Positions 1 through 10,241 of a stretch of 64,000 nucleotides of DNA are shown here, piece after piece. This DNA comes from Charina bottae (taxonomy: Eukaryota > Chordata > Lepidosauria > Squamata > Charinaidae), in NCBI GenBank assembly GCA_023362775.1, contig JALMGJ010000012.1, forward strand, positions 20,039,501 to 20,103,500, given 5' to 3'. Every line of letters begins with the position of its first letter. Position 1 is the first letter of the stretch. The notes beneath the pieces are model-generated. The model saw only the letters and a list, made by a program, of their open reading frames with translations, did not search any database and was not told where the DNA came from. Position numbers and translations under genes: made by a program.

Positions 1-453
1 GCTACATTGTTGTTGCTGGATATGCCTGATTTATGCCAGGTCTAACTCTACAGTATCCACAAACTAGCGGTTTGTGTTTCCACATCCCAGAATCTAAAAT
101 GTGCCCCGGTGCCTAATGTTTACAAGGCTGGAGCTACAGTCTTACAATGTGCAAAGCTGACATCAAGTTCCAAAAGCACACTCCTCCCCAGCTCAGAAAT
201 CTCTTTTAAATTTGAAACCTGGGAAGTGCCTAGGAAAATAGCTATTTCTGAACTAAAAAGCAGGTGTGGTCAAAAGTGTATATGCAAAGCATGTTCTCAT
301 TCTTGCAGACCTTGAAGTAGTGTGGGGAACCTGAAGCCTCCCTGATTATTATGAACTTCAGCTCTCAGCAGCCCTTGCAAGCATTTCGTATGATGTCATA
401 TCCTGCAAACTGAAGTTCAGCAACAGCTGAAGAGCCACCAGTTCTGTTGACTT
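1..453. other. LMAN1 intron 1, left part: no feature seen
   Basis: Non-coding single-copy-looking sequence. No lectin exon 1, signal peptide or CpG island is visible, so exon 1 lies further left. Confidence 0.6.
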
Positions 454-488
454 AAAGAGATGGAAACAAGAAAGAGTATACATATTAC

Positions 489-1148
489 TGTTAGGTGATG
501 GTTAACTATGCGGGGTTCCAGGCAATGAAGTAATCCAAACAACGTGTTGTAAGGCTAACAATATCTTTATTGATAGCATAAGGCAATAATGGATGTATAG
601 TGCATTATTGCAAAAAGGTAAAATCAAAGCATAAGCAGAGTTCCATCACCAGAAGTGAGGAAAAAAAAAAACATCATGGTCTGTGCAAAGACCAGGCAAA
701 GACCAGGCATGATTACAGTTCAGATACAAGTACATGCAGATAGCAGCCTACATAAAGAACAGAAGACATATATGTGTAGAACATAAGTATAAAGGACTAC
801 CCATGGTTCATAGCTCACATGTGATTGGTTTAAACATGAGCATCTCTTTTAGTATAGCATTTCTGGTAGTAATTGTACTTACTATAAAGCGTCACATGAT
901 GGCAGTGTTGTGTATTGGCCTTTTTTTTTGTTTTGAGAACGATTCTGATTACGGGTTTATTTTGTCTAGCTAGAGATATCTCAGCACCTGCCATCTACGT
1001 CTCAGATGTTTTGAGAACCAAACTTACAATGCGGAAAACAATGTAGATTGTTTTCACTTGTATTTTTCCACTCTCTGGCCAGACACAGTGGAAGAAAATG
1101 CCATGCGTTTAATTCTGCATAGAATGCTTTAACCAAATAACCTTAACA
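489..1148 (-). repeat. Copia 3' LTR
   Basis: 660 bp, TG...CA ends. Two substitutions relative to 5309-5968. Confidence 0.95.
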
Positions 1149-1158
1149 CCCCTTCCGC
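1149..1158 (-). other. Copia polypurine tract
   Basis: Minus strand GCGGAAGGGG lies immediately next to the 3' LTR, the position where plus-strand DNA synthesis is primed. Confidence 0.7.
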
Positions 1159-1224
1159 ATGGATTTTTTGAAACACTGTGGGGGAAAACTGTTATTTCAA
1201 AAGCACACAGAGACACAAATGATT

Positions 1225-3744
1225 TTATTTCAGACACATTTGCTCCAATCCCAATCTGGTTACCATGGTTGTATGTTTTGTTGGAGAAAGTGCTTTCGTG
1301 AGAACGTCTGCGATATTTAGTTCAGATGGACAATACTCTAATTGTATAAATTTTTCCTGAATTGCATGCCTCACATTTTGGTATTTTACATGGATGTATT
1401 TCGTGCGATTATTGACATTTTCCGAAGCAGCTAGAGATAGACAGGATTGGGAATCTTCATACATTGTTATTGGTGTATTTATATTTACATATAAATCTGT
1501 AAACAATTGTTTTAACCAATACGTTTCATTGATTGCCTCACTGAGGGCCGAGAATTCGGCTTCGCAGGTAGAAATGGCAATTAATGTTTGTTTTCTTGCT
1601 CTCCAGGCAATGGGTGTATTTGCAAACAAACAAACAAAACCACTCACAGACTTTCTGTCTCTCTCTTCTGCAAAAGAGCTGTCAGCATAAATCACAGGCA
1701 TTTCAGCCTTGGTGGCTGATATTTTGAGACAAAGATCAGCTGTGCCTTTAAGATAGCGTAGGACCCTCTTTAAACCTGTCCAATCCCGCATGGATGGTTT
1801 GGCAACCTTACGACTAAGCACTCCAACTGAGTAAGCTAAGTCAGGGCGTGTCCATTGTGTTAAGTGTAGCAAACTTCCTACAGCTGAGTGATACAATGCA
1901 GGTTGAGGACAAGGTTCCTCACATGCATCACCCTTTAGGAAATCAAGAGTCATTGGTGTTTTGGTTGGTTTTGCATTTGACATTTCAAGTTGACTCAACA
2001 ATTGGTCAATTTTTCTTTTCTGACTCAGATAGAACTCACCACTCTGAGCTCTAGTGACTTCAACACCTAGATAGTATTTCAGCTCACCTAGGTCTTTCAA
2101 TTGAAAATACTGTCTCAATTGTGTTGCAAACTCTTGTACAAGGTGCAAAGAACCAGTTGCTAGGCAAAAATCATCACCATATGTTAGCAACACTGTGTAA
2201 TCACTTCCAGAACCTCTTACATACACACAAGGATCAGCAACAGACTTCTTAAACTTTAGCTCTAACAAAGCCTTATCTAAACATTGATGCCAACAACGTC
2301 CGGCCTGCTTCAAACCGTACAGCGCCTTGCGCAGTCTGTACACCTTCTGAGAATTGTCACAAGCATAGCCAGGAGCCTGCTTCATGTACACAGTTTCAGG
2401 GAGCTCTGCATTCAAATATGCTGTGTCAACATCAAAATGATGGACAACAAGTCCACGCTGTGCAGCCAGAGAAAGTACCATACGTAAAGACTCTGGTCTA
2501 GCTGTGGGTGCATATGTGAGATCATAGTTCAAAAACCTCTCCTGTGCAAATCCCTGAGCAACAAGCCTGGCTTTGTACTGCACTGTATTATCAGGAAGAA
2601 GCTTCTTTCTGAAAACCCATCTGGAACCAACAGCTTTCTGGGATGGGGGCAAATCAGTGACCTCAAACACCTTTTGACTCACTAATGCCTCAAACTCCTT
2701 ATCCATCGCTGTGTTCCACTTCTCTTGCTCTTCAACAGGCAGATGCAACATCTCCTGGAAAGACTGAGGTTCACAGGTAATCTGACACACTCTCACCTGC
2801 TGAATCACAAATCTGTCAGGCTTCACACCCTTTGTGGAGCGTGCAGACCTACGAGGAATTACCACTGCCTCTTCCTCATCACTGTCCTCTGCCTTTTCAC
2901 TACCTGAATCCCCCTTCAGATCCTGAACCTGCTCAGGTGAAATTTCCTCTTCCTTCACCTGAGGGGATCCTCTCACCACACTAGGAGACTGGGAACCAGA
3001 AGGCAGCTGAACTGGTTGTTGTCCAGCCACAGGAGCATGGACAGTTGGCTGTACACTAGATTGCAACAATACTTCTGAACTAGCATTCAACCTATCCCAA
3101 CCAGTAGGGTGCTCAAAATTAGCACTTCTAGAGATTACTACACGACCATAGCCTGCAGAAAAACGGTAACCCTTAGATCTAGATGAATAACCAACAAACC
3201 TTAAGCGTTGTGCTTTTGGCTGGTTCTTCCTTCGCTGAGACTTAGGAATATGCACATATGCAAATATTCCAAAAACACGCAGATGCTTCAGCGAAGGGCG
3301 CTTGCCAAACAAAAGGAAATAAGGAACTTCATTTACAGCTGAATTCCACACCCTGTTAGTCAGATACACTGCAGTCATGGTAGCCTCACCCCAAAAACGG
3401 GCTGGCACCTGGGCATCTAACATCAGGCTATTTCTAATGGTATTAACAACACCAATCTTCCTTTCAGCTATTCCATTCTCAGCAGGAACACCAACATTGG
3501 CAAGTCTATGGGAGATTCCTTTTCTACGAAGCCAATTCTGAAACTCATGGCCTAGAAACTCTCCTCCACAATCCGATTGAAATTGACCTACTTGATAGCC
3601 ATAATTTCTTTCCACCATTGCAACAAACTCCTTAAAGCGAGCAAAAGCCTCCGCTTTAGATTTGAGCAAATAACAAAACGTATAGCGAGTATGGTCATCC
3701 ACCAAAAGGAACATGAAACGCGCCCCCCCCCTCACTGGGAGCAT
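1225..3744 (-). CDS. Copia integrase-RT-RNase H ORF (839 codons)
   Basis: Continues the polyprotein in another frame after the C9 run. Integrase catalytic Asp-Asp-Glu: LVDDHTR, QSDCGGEF and ENGIAERK. Reverse transcriptase: RWVFRKKL, YKARLVAQGF, FDVDTAYLN and YGDDFC as catalytic box. RNase H: IYADSSFAEE, STCEAEFSAL and YEDSQSCL. The first Met is unlikely to be a true start; the protein would normally be released from one Gag-Pol precursor. Uninterrupted for 2.5 kb, in keeping with near-identical LTRs. Confidence 0.9.
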   Translation of the reverse strand: MLPVRGGARFMFLLVDDHTRYTFCYLLKSKAEAFARFKEFVAMVERNYGYQVGQFQSDCGGEFLGHEFQNWLRRKGISHRLANVGVPAENGIAERKIGVVNTIRNSLMLDAQVPARFWGEATMTAVYLTNRVWNSAVNEVPYFLLFGKRPSLKHLRVFGIFAYVHIPKSQRRKNQPKAQRLRFVGYSSRSKGYRFSAGYGRVVISRSANFEHPTGWDRLNASSEVLLQSSVQPTVHAPVAGQQPVQLPSGSQSPSVVRGSPQVKEEEISPEQVQDLKGDSGSEKAEDSDEEEAVVIPRRSARSTKGVKPDRFVIQQVRVCQITCEPQSFQEMLHLPVEEQEKWNTAMDKEFEALVSQKVFEVTDLPPSQKAVGSRWVFRKKLLPDNTVQYKARLVAQGFAQERFLNYDLTYAPTARPESLRMVLSLAAQRGLVVHHFDVDTAYLNAELPETVYMKQAPGYACDNSQKVYRLRKALYGLKQAGRCWHQCLDKALLELKFKKSVADPCVYVRGSGSDYTVLLTYGDDFCLATGSLHLVQEFATQLRQYFQLKDLGELKYYLGVEVTRAQSGEFYLSQKRKIDQLLSQLEMSNAKPTKTPMTLDFLKGDACEEPCPQPALYHSAVGSLLHLTQWTRPDLAYSVGVLSRKVAKPSMRDWTGLKRVLRYLKGTADLCLKISATKAEMPVIYADSSFAEERDRKSVSGFVCLFANTPIAWRARKQTLIAISTCEAEFSALSEAINETYWLKQLFTDLYVNINTPITMYEDSQSCLSLAASENVNNRTKYIHVKYQNVRHAIQEKFIQLEYCPSELNIADVLTKALSPTKHTTMVTRLGLEQMCLK

Positions 3745-5197
3745 TGGGGCCGGCTAAGTCTCCATGAACCAACTGAAAAGGCCTAGTTGACACTCTGTCA
3801 CTTTTTCTAGCAATAGGAGCAGCCTTAATTTTAGATTGTTTGCACACAGTACAATCAAGAAAGTCATCACACTTTTTGGATCCTAACTCAGGATACACCT
3901 TGGCCAGTTGGGACAAACTTCCCCACCCGGGATGTCCCAAAACTCTGTGATAATAGTGAATGCATTTGTTATGTGGGGGAACATTGGAAATACAATTTCC
4001 TGACACAATCCCCTGCTTAGGAAGCATTTCATACAATTGATTCACTAACTTCCCCCTAGCACATTCTATCCCATCTTTTTCAATAGAACATCCAGTACCC
4101 TTGAACACAACAGTATAACCAGACTTTACCAGGGCTGGAACGCTAAGGAGGGAAAAGTCAAGTGTAGGTACACATAACACATTTTGCATATTTATCCCCA
4201 AACAAGGAATGTATACTTCACCCTGAAAGGACACATCAGCCATAGATCCATCAGCCAGAGCAACCTGTTGGACGTTAGGCTTGCTTTTTGATAACAACAA
4301 CTGTTCATTGTTGACAATGATTTGACTACAGGCTGAGTCCAAAAGCCAAGTCTCTGGGGAACGTCTACTCACAGCCGTGAGCAAAGCAGACACCTGGGTA
4401 CGTTGTCTAGGCGCTTGTTTCCCCTTCTTTCGTACGAACCTCTTTCCACTGGCTCCACCGGCTGGGCGAGGTGGCTGGGGACAGTCTCTCATGAAGTGTT
4501 GGGTCGAGTTGCACCGGAAACATCTCCTCACAGCACACGCAGCCTCTGTTCCAACTGGAAAACGCTGAGCTGACGCCTCAGGAACAGCAACAGATGACTT
4601 ACTCTGCATCCTCTCCAAATCACGAGCTTGCTGGATTTCTTGCAGGCGATTTGTAAGATAATCCACAGTTAGGTCTTGGGGCCTCAACGTCTGAGTTGCC
4701 TCGATGAGCATGTCAAAGCTCTTGTCCAAGCTTGACAGGATGATACAAGCTCTCTGGGTATCAGGGATCACAACATCCCGGTCCTCAAGTTCAAGAAACA
4801 AAGTCTTGACTTTATGGAGGTGGGTCATCACGTTTCCACCGGGCTGCAGCTTCAAGTTGTAAAGCTGACGTGATAGACCAACAATGGCAGCAGAGGTTTG
4901 CTTGGAATAAAGGGCTTTAAGAGCTTCCCAACAGGCATGTGCAGTCTCCAAATTACTGATATGCAGTAGCTGTGATGATTCTAGTCCCAGAATCAAGTTG
5001 CCATAAGCACGATCCAAACACAACTGCACTTCTTCAGTAATAGCACCGGTTGGAGGTGCGTCTTTCACATACTTCCACAAACCTTCTTTTAGGAAGAAAG
5101 ACTTGATCTTCACACACCAGGTCCGATAGTTTGTGCCATTCAAACGCTCAAAGGGCAGACTGGTTAGCCCTGCAGCAGCAGCAGCCATGCTGACCAC
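3695..5197 (-). CDS. Copia gag-protease-pre-integrase ORF (500 codons)
   Basis: Retrotransposon structural part. Residues about 10-160 form the copia-type Gag domain (FERLNGTNYRTWCVKIKSF). A CCHC zinc knuckle CFRCNSTQHFMRDC lies near residue 228. The aspartic protease motif follows as LLDSACS; the usual DSG/DTG triad glycine is Ala here. The HHCC integrase zinc region (HYYHRVLGHPG ... CTVCKQSK) is near the end. The frame breaks in a run of nine C on the plus strand (3723-3731), just before the integrase core. The start Met at 5197 follows a 111-bp leader after the LTR. Confidence 0.85.
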   Translation of the reverse strand: MVSMAAAAAGLTSLPFERLNGTNYRTWCVKIKSFFLKEGLWKYVKDAPPTGAITEEVQLCLDRAYGNLILGLESSQLLHISNLETAHACWEALKALYSKQTSAAIVGLSRQLYNLKLQPGGNVMTHLHKVKTLFLELEDRDVVIPDTQRACIILSSLDKSFDMLIEATQTLRPQDLTVDYLTNRLQEIQQARDLERMQSKSSVAVPEASAQRFPVGTEAACAVRRCFRCNSTQHFMRDCPQPPRPAGGASGKRFVRKKGKQAPRQRTQVSALLTAVSRRSPETWLLDSACSQIIVNNEQLLLSKSKPNVQQVALADGSMADVSFQGEVYIPCLGINMQNVLCVPTLDFSLLSVPALVKSGYTVVFKGTGCSIEKDGIECARGKLVNQLYEMLPKQGIVSGNCISNVPPHNKCIHYYHRVLGHPGWGSLSQLAKVYPELGSKKCDDFLDCTVCKQSKIKAAPIARKSDRVSTRPFQLVHGDLAGPNAPSEGGGAFHVPFGG

Positions 5198-5294
5198 TCA
5201 AAGAAAAACACGTTTACTTCAAAATGCAGCCTTAAAAACAAACCCCGTTGTTACAGCTAGATCCAGCGCAGCAAAGAAAAACACAAAATTCTCT

Positions 5295-5308
5295 CTGGGC
5301 CCATAACC
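5295..5308 (-). other. Copia primer-binding site matching the tRNA-iMet anticodon region
   Basis: Directly inside the 5' LTR. The plus strand reads CTGGGCCCATAACC, identical to the anticodon stem-loop of eukaryotic initiator tRNA-Met (CAU anticodon included). Drosophila copia primes with a 5' half of this tRNA cut in the anticodon loop, so the same primer is inferred here. Confidence 0.8.
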
Positions 5309-5968
5309 TGTTAGGTGATGGTTAACTATGCGGGGTTCCAGGCAATGAAGTAATCCAAACAACGTGTTGTAAGGCTAACAATATCTTTATTGATAGCATA
5401 AGGCAATAATGGATGTATAGTGCATTATTGCAAAAAGGTAAAATCAAAGCATAAGCAGAGTTCCATCACCAGAAGTGAGGAAAAAAAAAACCATCATGGT
5501 CTGTGCAAAGACCAGGCAAAGACCAGGCATGATTACAGTTCAGATACAAGTACATGCAGATAGCAGCCTACATAAAGAACAGAAGACATATATGTGTAGA
5601 ACATAAGTATAAAGGACTACCCATGGTTCATAGCTCACATGTGATTGGTTTAAACATGAGCATCTCTTTTAGTATAGCATTTCTGGTAGTAATTGTACTT
5701 ACTATAAAGCGTCACATGATGGCAGTGTTGTGTATTGGCCTTTTTTTTTGTTTTGAGAACGATTCTGATTAAGGGTTTATTTTGTCTAGCTAGAGATATC
5801 TCAGCACCTGCCATCTACGTCTCAGATGTTTTGAGAACCAAACTTACAATGCGGAAAACAATGTAGATTGTTTTCACTTGTATTTTTCCACTCTCTGGCC
5901 AGACACAGTGGAAGAAAATGCCATGCGTTTAATTCTGCATAGAATGCTTTAACCAAATAACCTTAACA
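5309..5968 (-). repeat. Copia 5' LTR
   Basis: 660 bp, element sense on the minus strand; carries the promoter for the element. Near-identical to the other LTR. Confidence 0.95.
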
Positions 5969-5973
5969 ATTAC

Positions 5974-8900
5974 TCTAATAGATTTAATTCCTTTTCTAGG
6001 ATTGATATGATTTGGGTCTCAAAAAATTTAGATAATAAAATCAGAGATATATCAATAGTTGCAAAAACAATTTCGGATCACAACCCCGTTCAAATGTCCT
6101 TAAGTATAAATAAAAAAAATATATAGATGGAGAATGAATGGAAATATACTAAAAGATTAAAAAAATGTAGATGAACTAGGGAAAAAACTACAAGAGTTCT
6201 TAAATTGGAACATGAACAATGAAGTAAAAATAGAAACTGTTTGGGAGGCAAGTAAAGCATTTATGAGAGGTCATCTGATATCAATAAATAATTATTTAAA
6301 AAATAGATCAAAGAAAAAAATAGAAACATTAATGAAACAGATAAAAGAAAAGGAATTAGAATTGCAAAAGAATCAAAAAAGAAAAAAGAAAAGGAAGAAA
6401 TAACAAACCAAATAAAATTATTACAGCTTCAGATTAAAATTGAATTAACAGAAGAATTAGACAAAAAATTAAAATTCATAAAACAAAGAAATTTTGAACA
6501 GGCAAATAAACCAGGAAAATGGCTAATGTATAAATTGAGAAAAGAGAAAGAAAAAAGAATCTAAAATCAAAGATAAAAATATGGAATTAACGTATAATGA
6601 AGATATTAAGGGTGCTTTTTTTGAATATTATGCAAATCTATATCAAGAACAACAAACATCAATAAAATTGAAGAATATATTAAAAATTGTAATCTAGAAA
6701 AATTAACAGAAGAGGACAAGGAATTTACAAATAATAGTATTACAATTCAAGAAATCAAAGAAGCAATTAAAAAATTGAAAATAAATAAACACCCGGAACC
6801 GATGGTCTTACAGCAGATTACTATAAAAAATTCCAAGAACATCTGATTAATCTGCTAAAAATAATATTCAATTCAATATTACAAGGATCAGAAATACCAC
6901 AATCATGGAAAGAGGCCAATATAGTATTAATTCCAAAAGAAAACCAAGATTCAACAGACTGCAAAAATTATAGACCAATTTCGTTATTAAACAACGATTA
7001 TAAAATATTTACTATTGTTCTTGCTGAAAGACTTAAAAAAATCTTACAGAAAATAATTAATCAAGATCAGAATGGATTTCTACCGAACAGACAAATTAAA
7101 GATAATGTAAGAAACGTAATTGATTTAATAGAATATGCCAATGTACACAATGAAAAACCAATGATGCTATTATTTCTAGACGCAGAAAAAGCTTTTGATA
7201 ATGTTAATTGGAATTTTATGTATAAAGTATTAGAAAATAGAAATTTTGGCGACAAATTCATAAATGCAATAAAAGCAATATACAAGACACAAAAAGCAAG
7301 AATAATAGTAAATAATGATGAAACACAAGAATGTAATATATTAAAAGGTACTAGGCAAGGATGCCCTATCTCTCCCTTATTATTTATCTTGGTGCTAGAG
7401 GTGTTGTTAGAAGAAATTAGGAAAGACCAAAATTTAGAGGGGGTTAAGATAAAACAAGAAGAATACAAATTAAAGGCATTCGCTGATGACCTGGTAATAA
7501 CATTACAAAACCCAAAGAATTCAATAACAAAATTAAATGTAAAGTTGCAAGAATATGGGGAGGTATCAGGATTTAAAATAAACAAGCAGAAAACCAAAAT
7601 GATTAATCTAAATATGAGTAAAGAAGAGATAACTAAAATAGAACAATTATCAGGATTTCAAAATGTTAAAAAAGTAAAATATTTAGGAATACAAATAACA
7701 AAAAATAATTTGGATTTATATAAAAATAACTATGAAAGTCTATGGAAAGAAATAAAAAAAGATTTGGAGAAATGGGTAAATCTACAATTATCTTTGCTAG
7801 GTAGGATAGCTACAATAAAAATGAATATTTTACCAAGATTTCTATATTTGTTCCAAACGATTCCAATAATGATAAAAGACCAAGTTTTTGGGAAATGGCA
7901 AAGAGAAATAACAAAATTTATATGGCAAAAAAAGAAACCCAGAATTAAGTTAAAATATTTACAAGATACCAAAAATAGAGGGGGATTAGCTATGCCTGAC
8001 TTAAAACTATATTATGAAACATGCAGACTAATTTGGATTAGAGATTGGATAAAATTAGAAAATGAAAGAATAATTAATTTAGAAGGACACGACAATAGAT
8101 ACGGATGGCATGGTTATATGTGGTACAATAGATGTAAAGTACATAAGGCATTCAATAACCACATAATAAGAAAATCACTGATTAAAATTTGGAACAAATA
8201 TAAAAAAACGTTATCACCAAATCTTCCACTATGGGTATCAACTCAGGAGGCAGGTGCCAGAATCGTGAATCAGAATAATAAAGAATACATAAGATATAAA
8301 AACTTGTTAAAAATGGAAGGAAATAATTACAGAATTAAAACAAGAGAGGAATTAGAAATTGAAAATATAATATGTCACTGGTTTACATATTTTCAACTGA
8401 AGGAGCAATACAAAATAGATAAAAAGAACTTTCAATTTACAAAAGTTGAAAACAATTGGGATAATATATTAGAAAAATAAAATGATCACTTAATTTCAAA
8501 AGTATATAAAATATTGCTAGAGATGAAAACCAAGGACATAAAAATCAAACATTATATGAGTAAATGGGAAGAAAACCTAGGAATAGAAATTACTTATGAT
8601 CAATGGCAAAAAATCTGGACAAAAATATAAAATTTACTTTAAGTAATAATTTGAGGGAAAATATGTACAAAATGATTTTCAGGTGGTACCTGTCTCCTGC
8701 AGTATTATTCAAATCAAAAATTAGAAATACGAACGCTTGTTGGAAATGTAAAAAGAAAAGCGGGTCTTTTTATCACATTTGGTGGTCATGTGAAAAAGCA
8801 AAAAAAATATTGGAGTAAAATACATAAATATATATGTGAAATATTAGGTAATAATATAGAGATGAAACCAGAACTCTACTTGATAGGAAAAATGGAGGAT

Positions 8901-9095
8901 AATATGAATAAAAGACAAAGGAATATATTTTTGTATTTAAGTACTGCTGCAAGAATAAAATATGCACAATATTGGAAAGAAGAAAAAACACCAACAAAAG
9001 AAGAATGGATTATAAAAATAATGGAATTGATGCAAGCAGATAAATTGACTAATTTAATAAAAGGGAACGAAACAGGGAAGTATAAGGAAATATAG
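5974..9095 (+). pseudogene. L1 ORF2 remnant (endonuclease end, reverse transcriptase, C-terminal Cys region)
   Basis: The longest intact piece (7161-8480, 439 codons) holds the reverse transcriptase core: FLDAEKAFDNVNW, TRQGCPISPLLF, KAFADDLVIT (the catalytic Y/F-ADD motif) and KVKYLGIQI. Upstream 6700-7160 reads as the RT start in shifted frames (QNGFLPNRQ). Downstream 8603-8818 carries the L1 C-terminal cysteine motif CWKCKKKSGSFYHIWWSC. At least three frameshifts or stops break the frame, so it is dead. Very A-rich sense strand, as expected for L1. Confidence 0.88.
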
Positions 9096-9344
9096 GACCC
9101 CTTTACAGAATATATTAAAAAAGAATATGATATAAAATAAATAAAATAGAAGCTAGAATAAAAATTTTTTAAAAAAATACAAATAGATTGATAGAAATAG
9201 TAAGAGGGGGGGAAATAATAATATTCTAGAAGAAGTAAGAGAGAAAATGTATACTAAACAGTTACATTTAAGTTCTAAGTTAAGAAAGCCGGAAGTAATT
9301 TTAAAGATGTATATATATGTTTGTACTGTTGTACAAACCTAAGA

Positions 9345-9428
9345 GAATATTTATTTATATTTATATTTATATTTATATTTATATTTATATTTATATTTAT
9401 ATTTATATTTATATTTATATTTATATAT
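9345..9428. repeat. (ATATTT)n microsatellite in the L1 3' UTR
   Basis: About 13 copies of a 6-bp TTTATA-type unit. Confidence 0.9.
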
Positions 9429-10086
9429 AATGAAAGAAGGAGAGTTAGGGAGGTAGGAGGAAAGTAGGAGAGGATATGAGACAAAGAGGAAATAAAGAAG
9501 GAAAAAGAAAGATAGATGAGATAAAGAATGAAAAATAGATATTATTGAATTGTATATAGAGTTGCTGGAAGGTGTATATGTGATAGAGGTTATGAAGAAG
9601 CTTGTGTTAAATATAAATTAAAAAAAAAAGAAGAAGAGAAAGAAAATAGTTAATGAAATAGAATGAATTAGTAAACATAAAAAAGAGGAAGAATGGTTCT
9701 TAGAAGGTTAGGAGAAAAGTAGAAGTCGGGTATAAGATCAGAGAGAGGAAAGAAGGAAGTAAGAAGGAAAAGGAGAGAAAGAAGATAAAAATAAAAGGTT
9801 AGACGCTAACTATCGAATGGAACTGTATGAATATTATGTATATATAACTTGTTACAAAATGTTTTGTGTTGTATAAAATTTTATGTTGAATGTAAATAAA
9901 ATTTTGTTTAAAAAATAATAATAAAGAGATGGAAAGTTCTTGGTGGAAGCATAAACGATGGGTGCTCGAGATACAAATGGCATAATTCCCTGCTCTTAAA
10001 AAGTGATTCTAGTATTTTTGGAAGTAATTCTTTTAACAGGTATGATTTTTAAAAATATTACTAAAAATTGCGACCTTCCTTTTTAG

Positions 10087-10241
10087 ATGCTATCCCCAGT
10101 GCTGATCAGATAAGAATAACTCCTTCATTAAAAAGCCAAAGAGGATCTGTATGGACAAAAAGCAAATCTATATTTGAATACTGGGAGATCGAAGTGACCT
10201 TCAGAGTGACTGGAAGAGGGAGAGTTGGAGCTGATGGATTG
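10087..10241 (+). CDS. LMAN1: LMAN1 exon 2
   Basis: Starts after TTTTTAG in phase 1; the first base of the Asn/Asp codon must come from exon 1. Encodes the lectin domain start (AIPSADQIR ... GRGRVGADGL), including the Asp of GADGL that binds mannose in human ERGIC-53. Donor GTATGT. The following intron is only 85 bp. Confidence 0.95.

Larger units (their letters stand above)
489..5968 (-). mobile_element. Full-length Ty1/copia LTR retrotransposon, 5480 bp
   Basis: Two 660-bp LTRs (489-1148 and 5309-5968) begin TG and end CA. They flank a minus-strand gag-pol of copia order (protease, integrase, RT, RNase H). ATTAC is duplicated at 484-488 and 5969-5973. The LTRs differ at only two sites (671 A / 5491 C; 952 C / 5772 A), so the insertion is young. 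It landed in the L1 endonuclease sequence. One homopolymer frameshift is the only visible lesion in the coding region. Confidence 0.96.
454..9935 (+). mobile_element. 5'-truncated L1 insertion, split by a copia element
   Basis: A 13-bp target duplication, AAAGAGATGGAAA, flanks the insertion at 454-466 and 9923-9935. L1 sequence runs 467-488 and resumes at 5974. Across the copia insertion the reading YTYYSNRFNSFSRIDM is restored, which is the end of the L1 endonuclease domain, followed by SDHNP. The 5' end is therefore truncated inside ORF2's endonuclease. The 3' end is A-rich (AATAAA at about 9895). It sits in LMAN1 intron 1, same strand as the gene. Confidence 0.9.

Noticed and set aside
1..453. 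LMAN1 exon 1
   Set aside because: No signal peptide or FEYKYSF-like lectin start was found.
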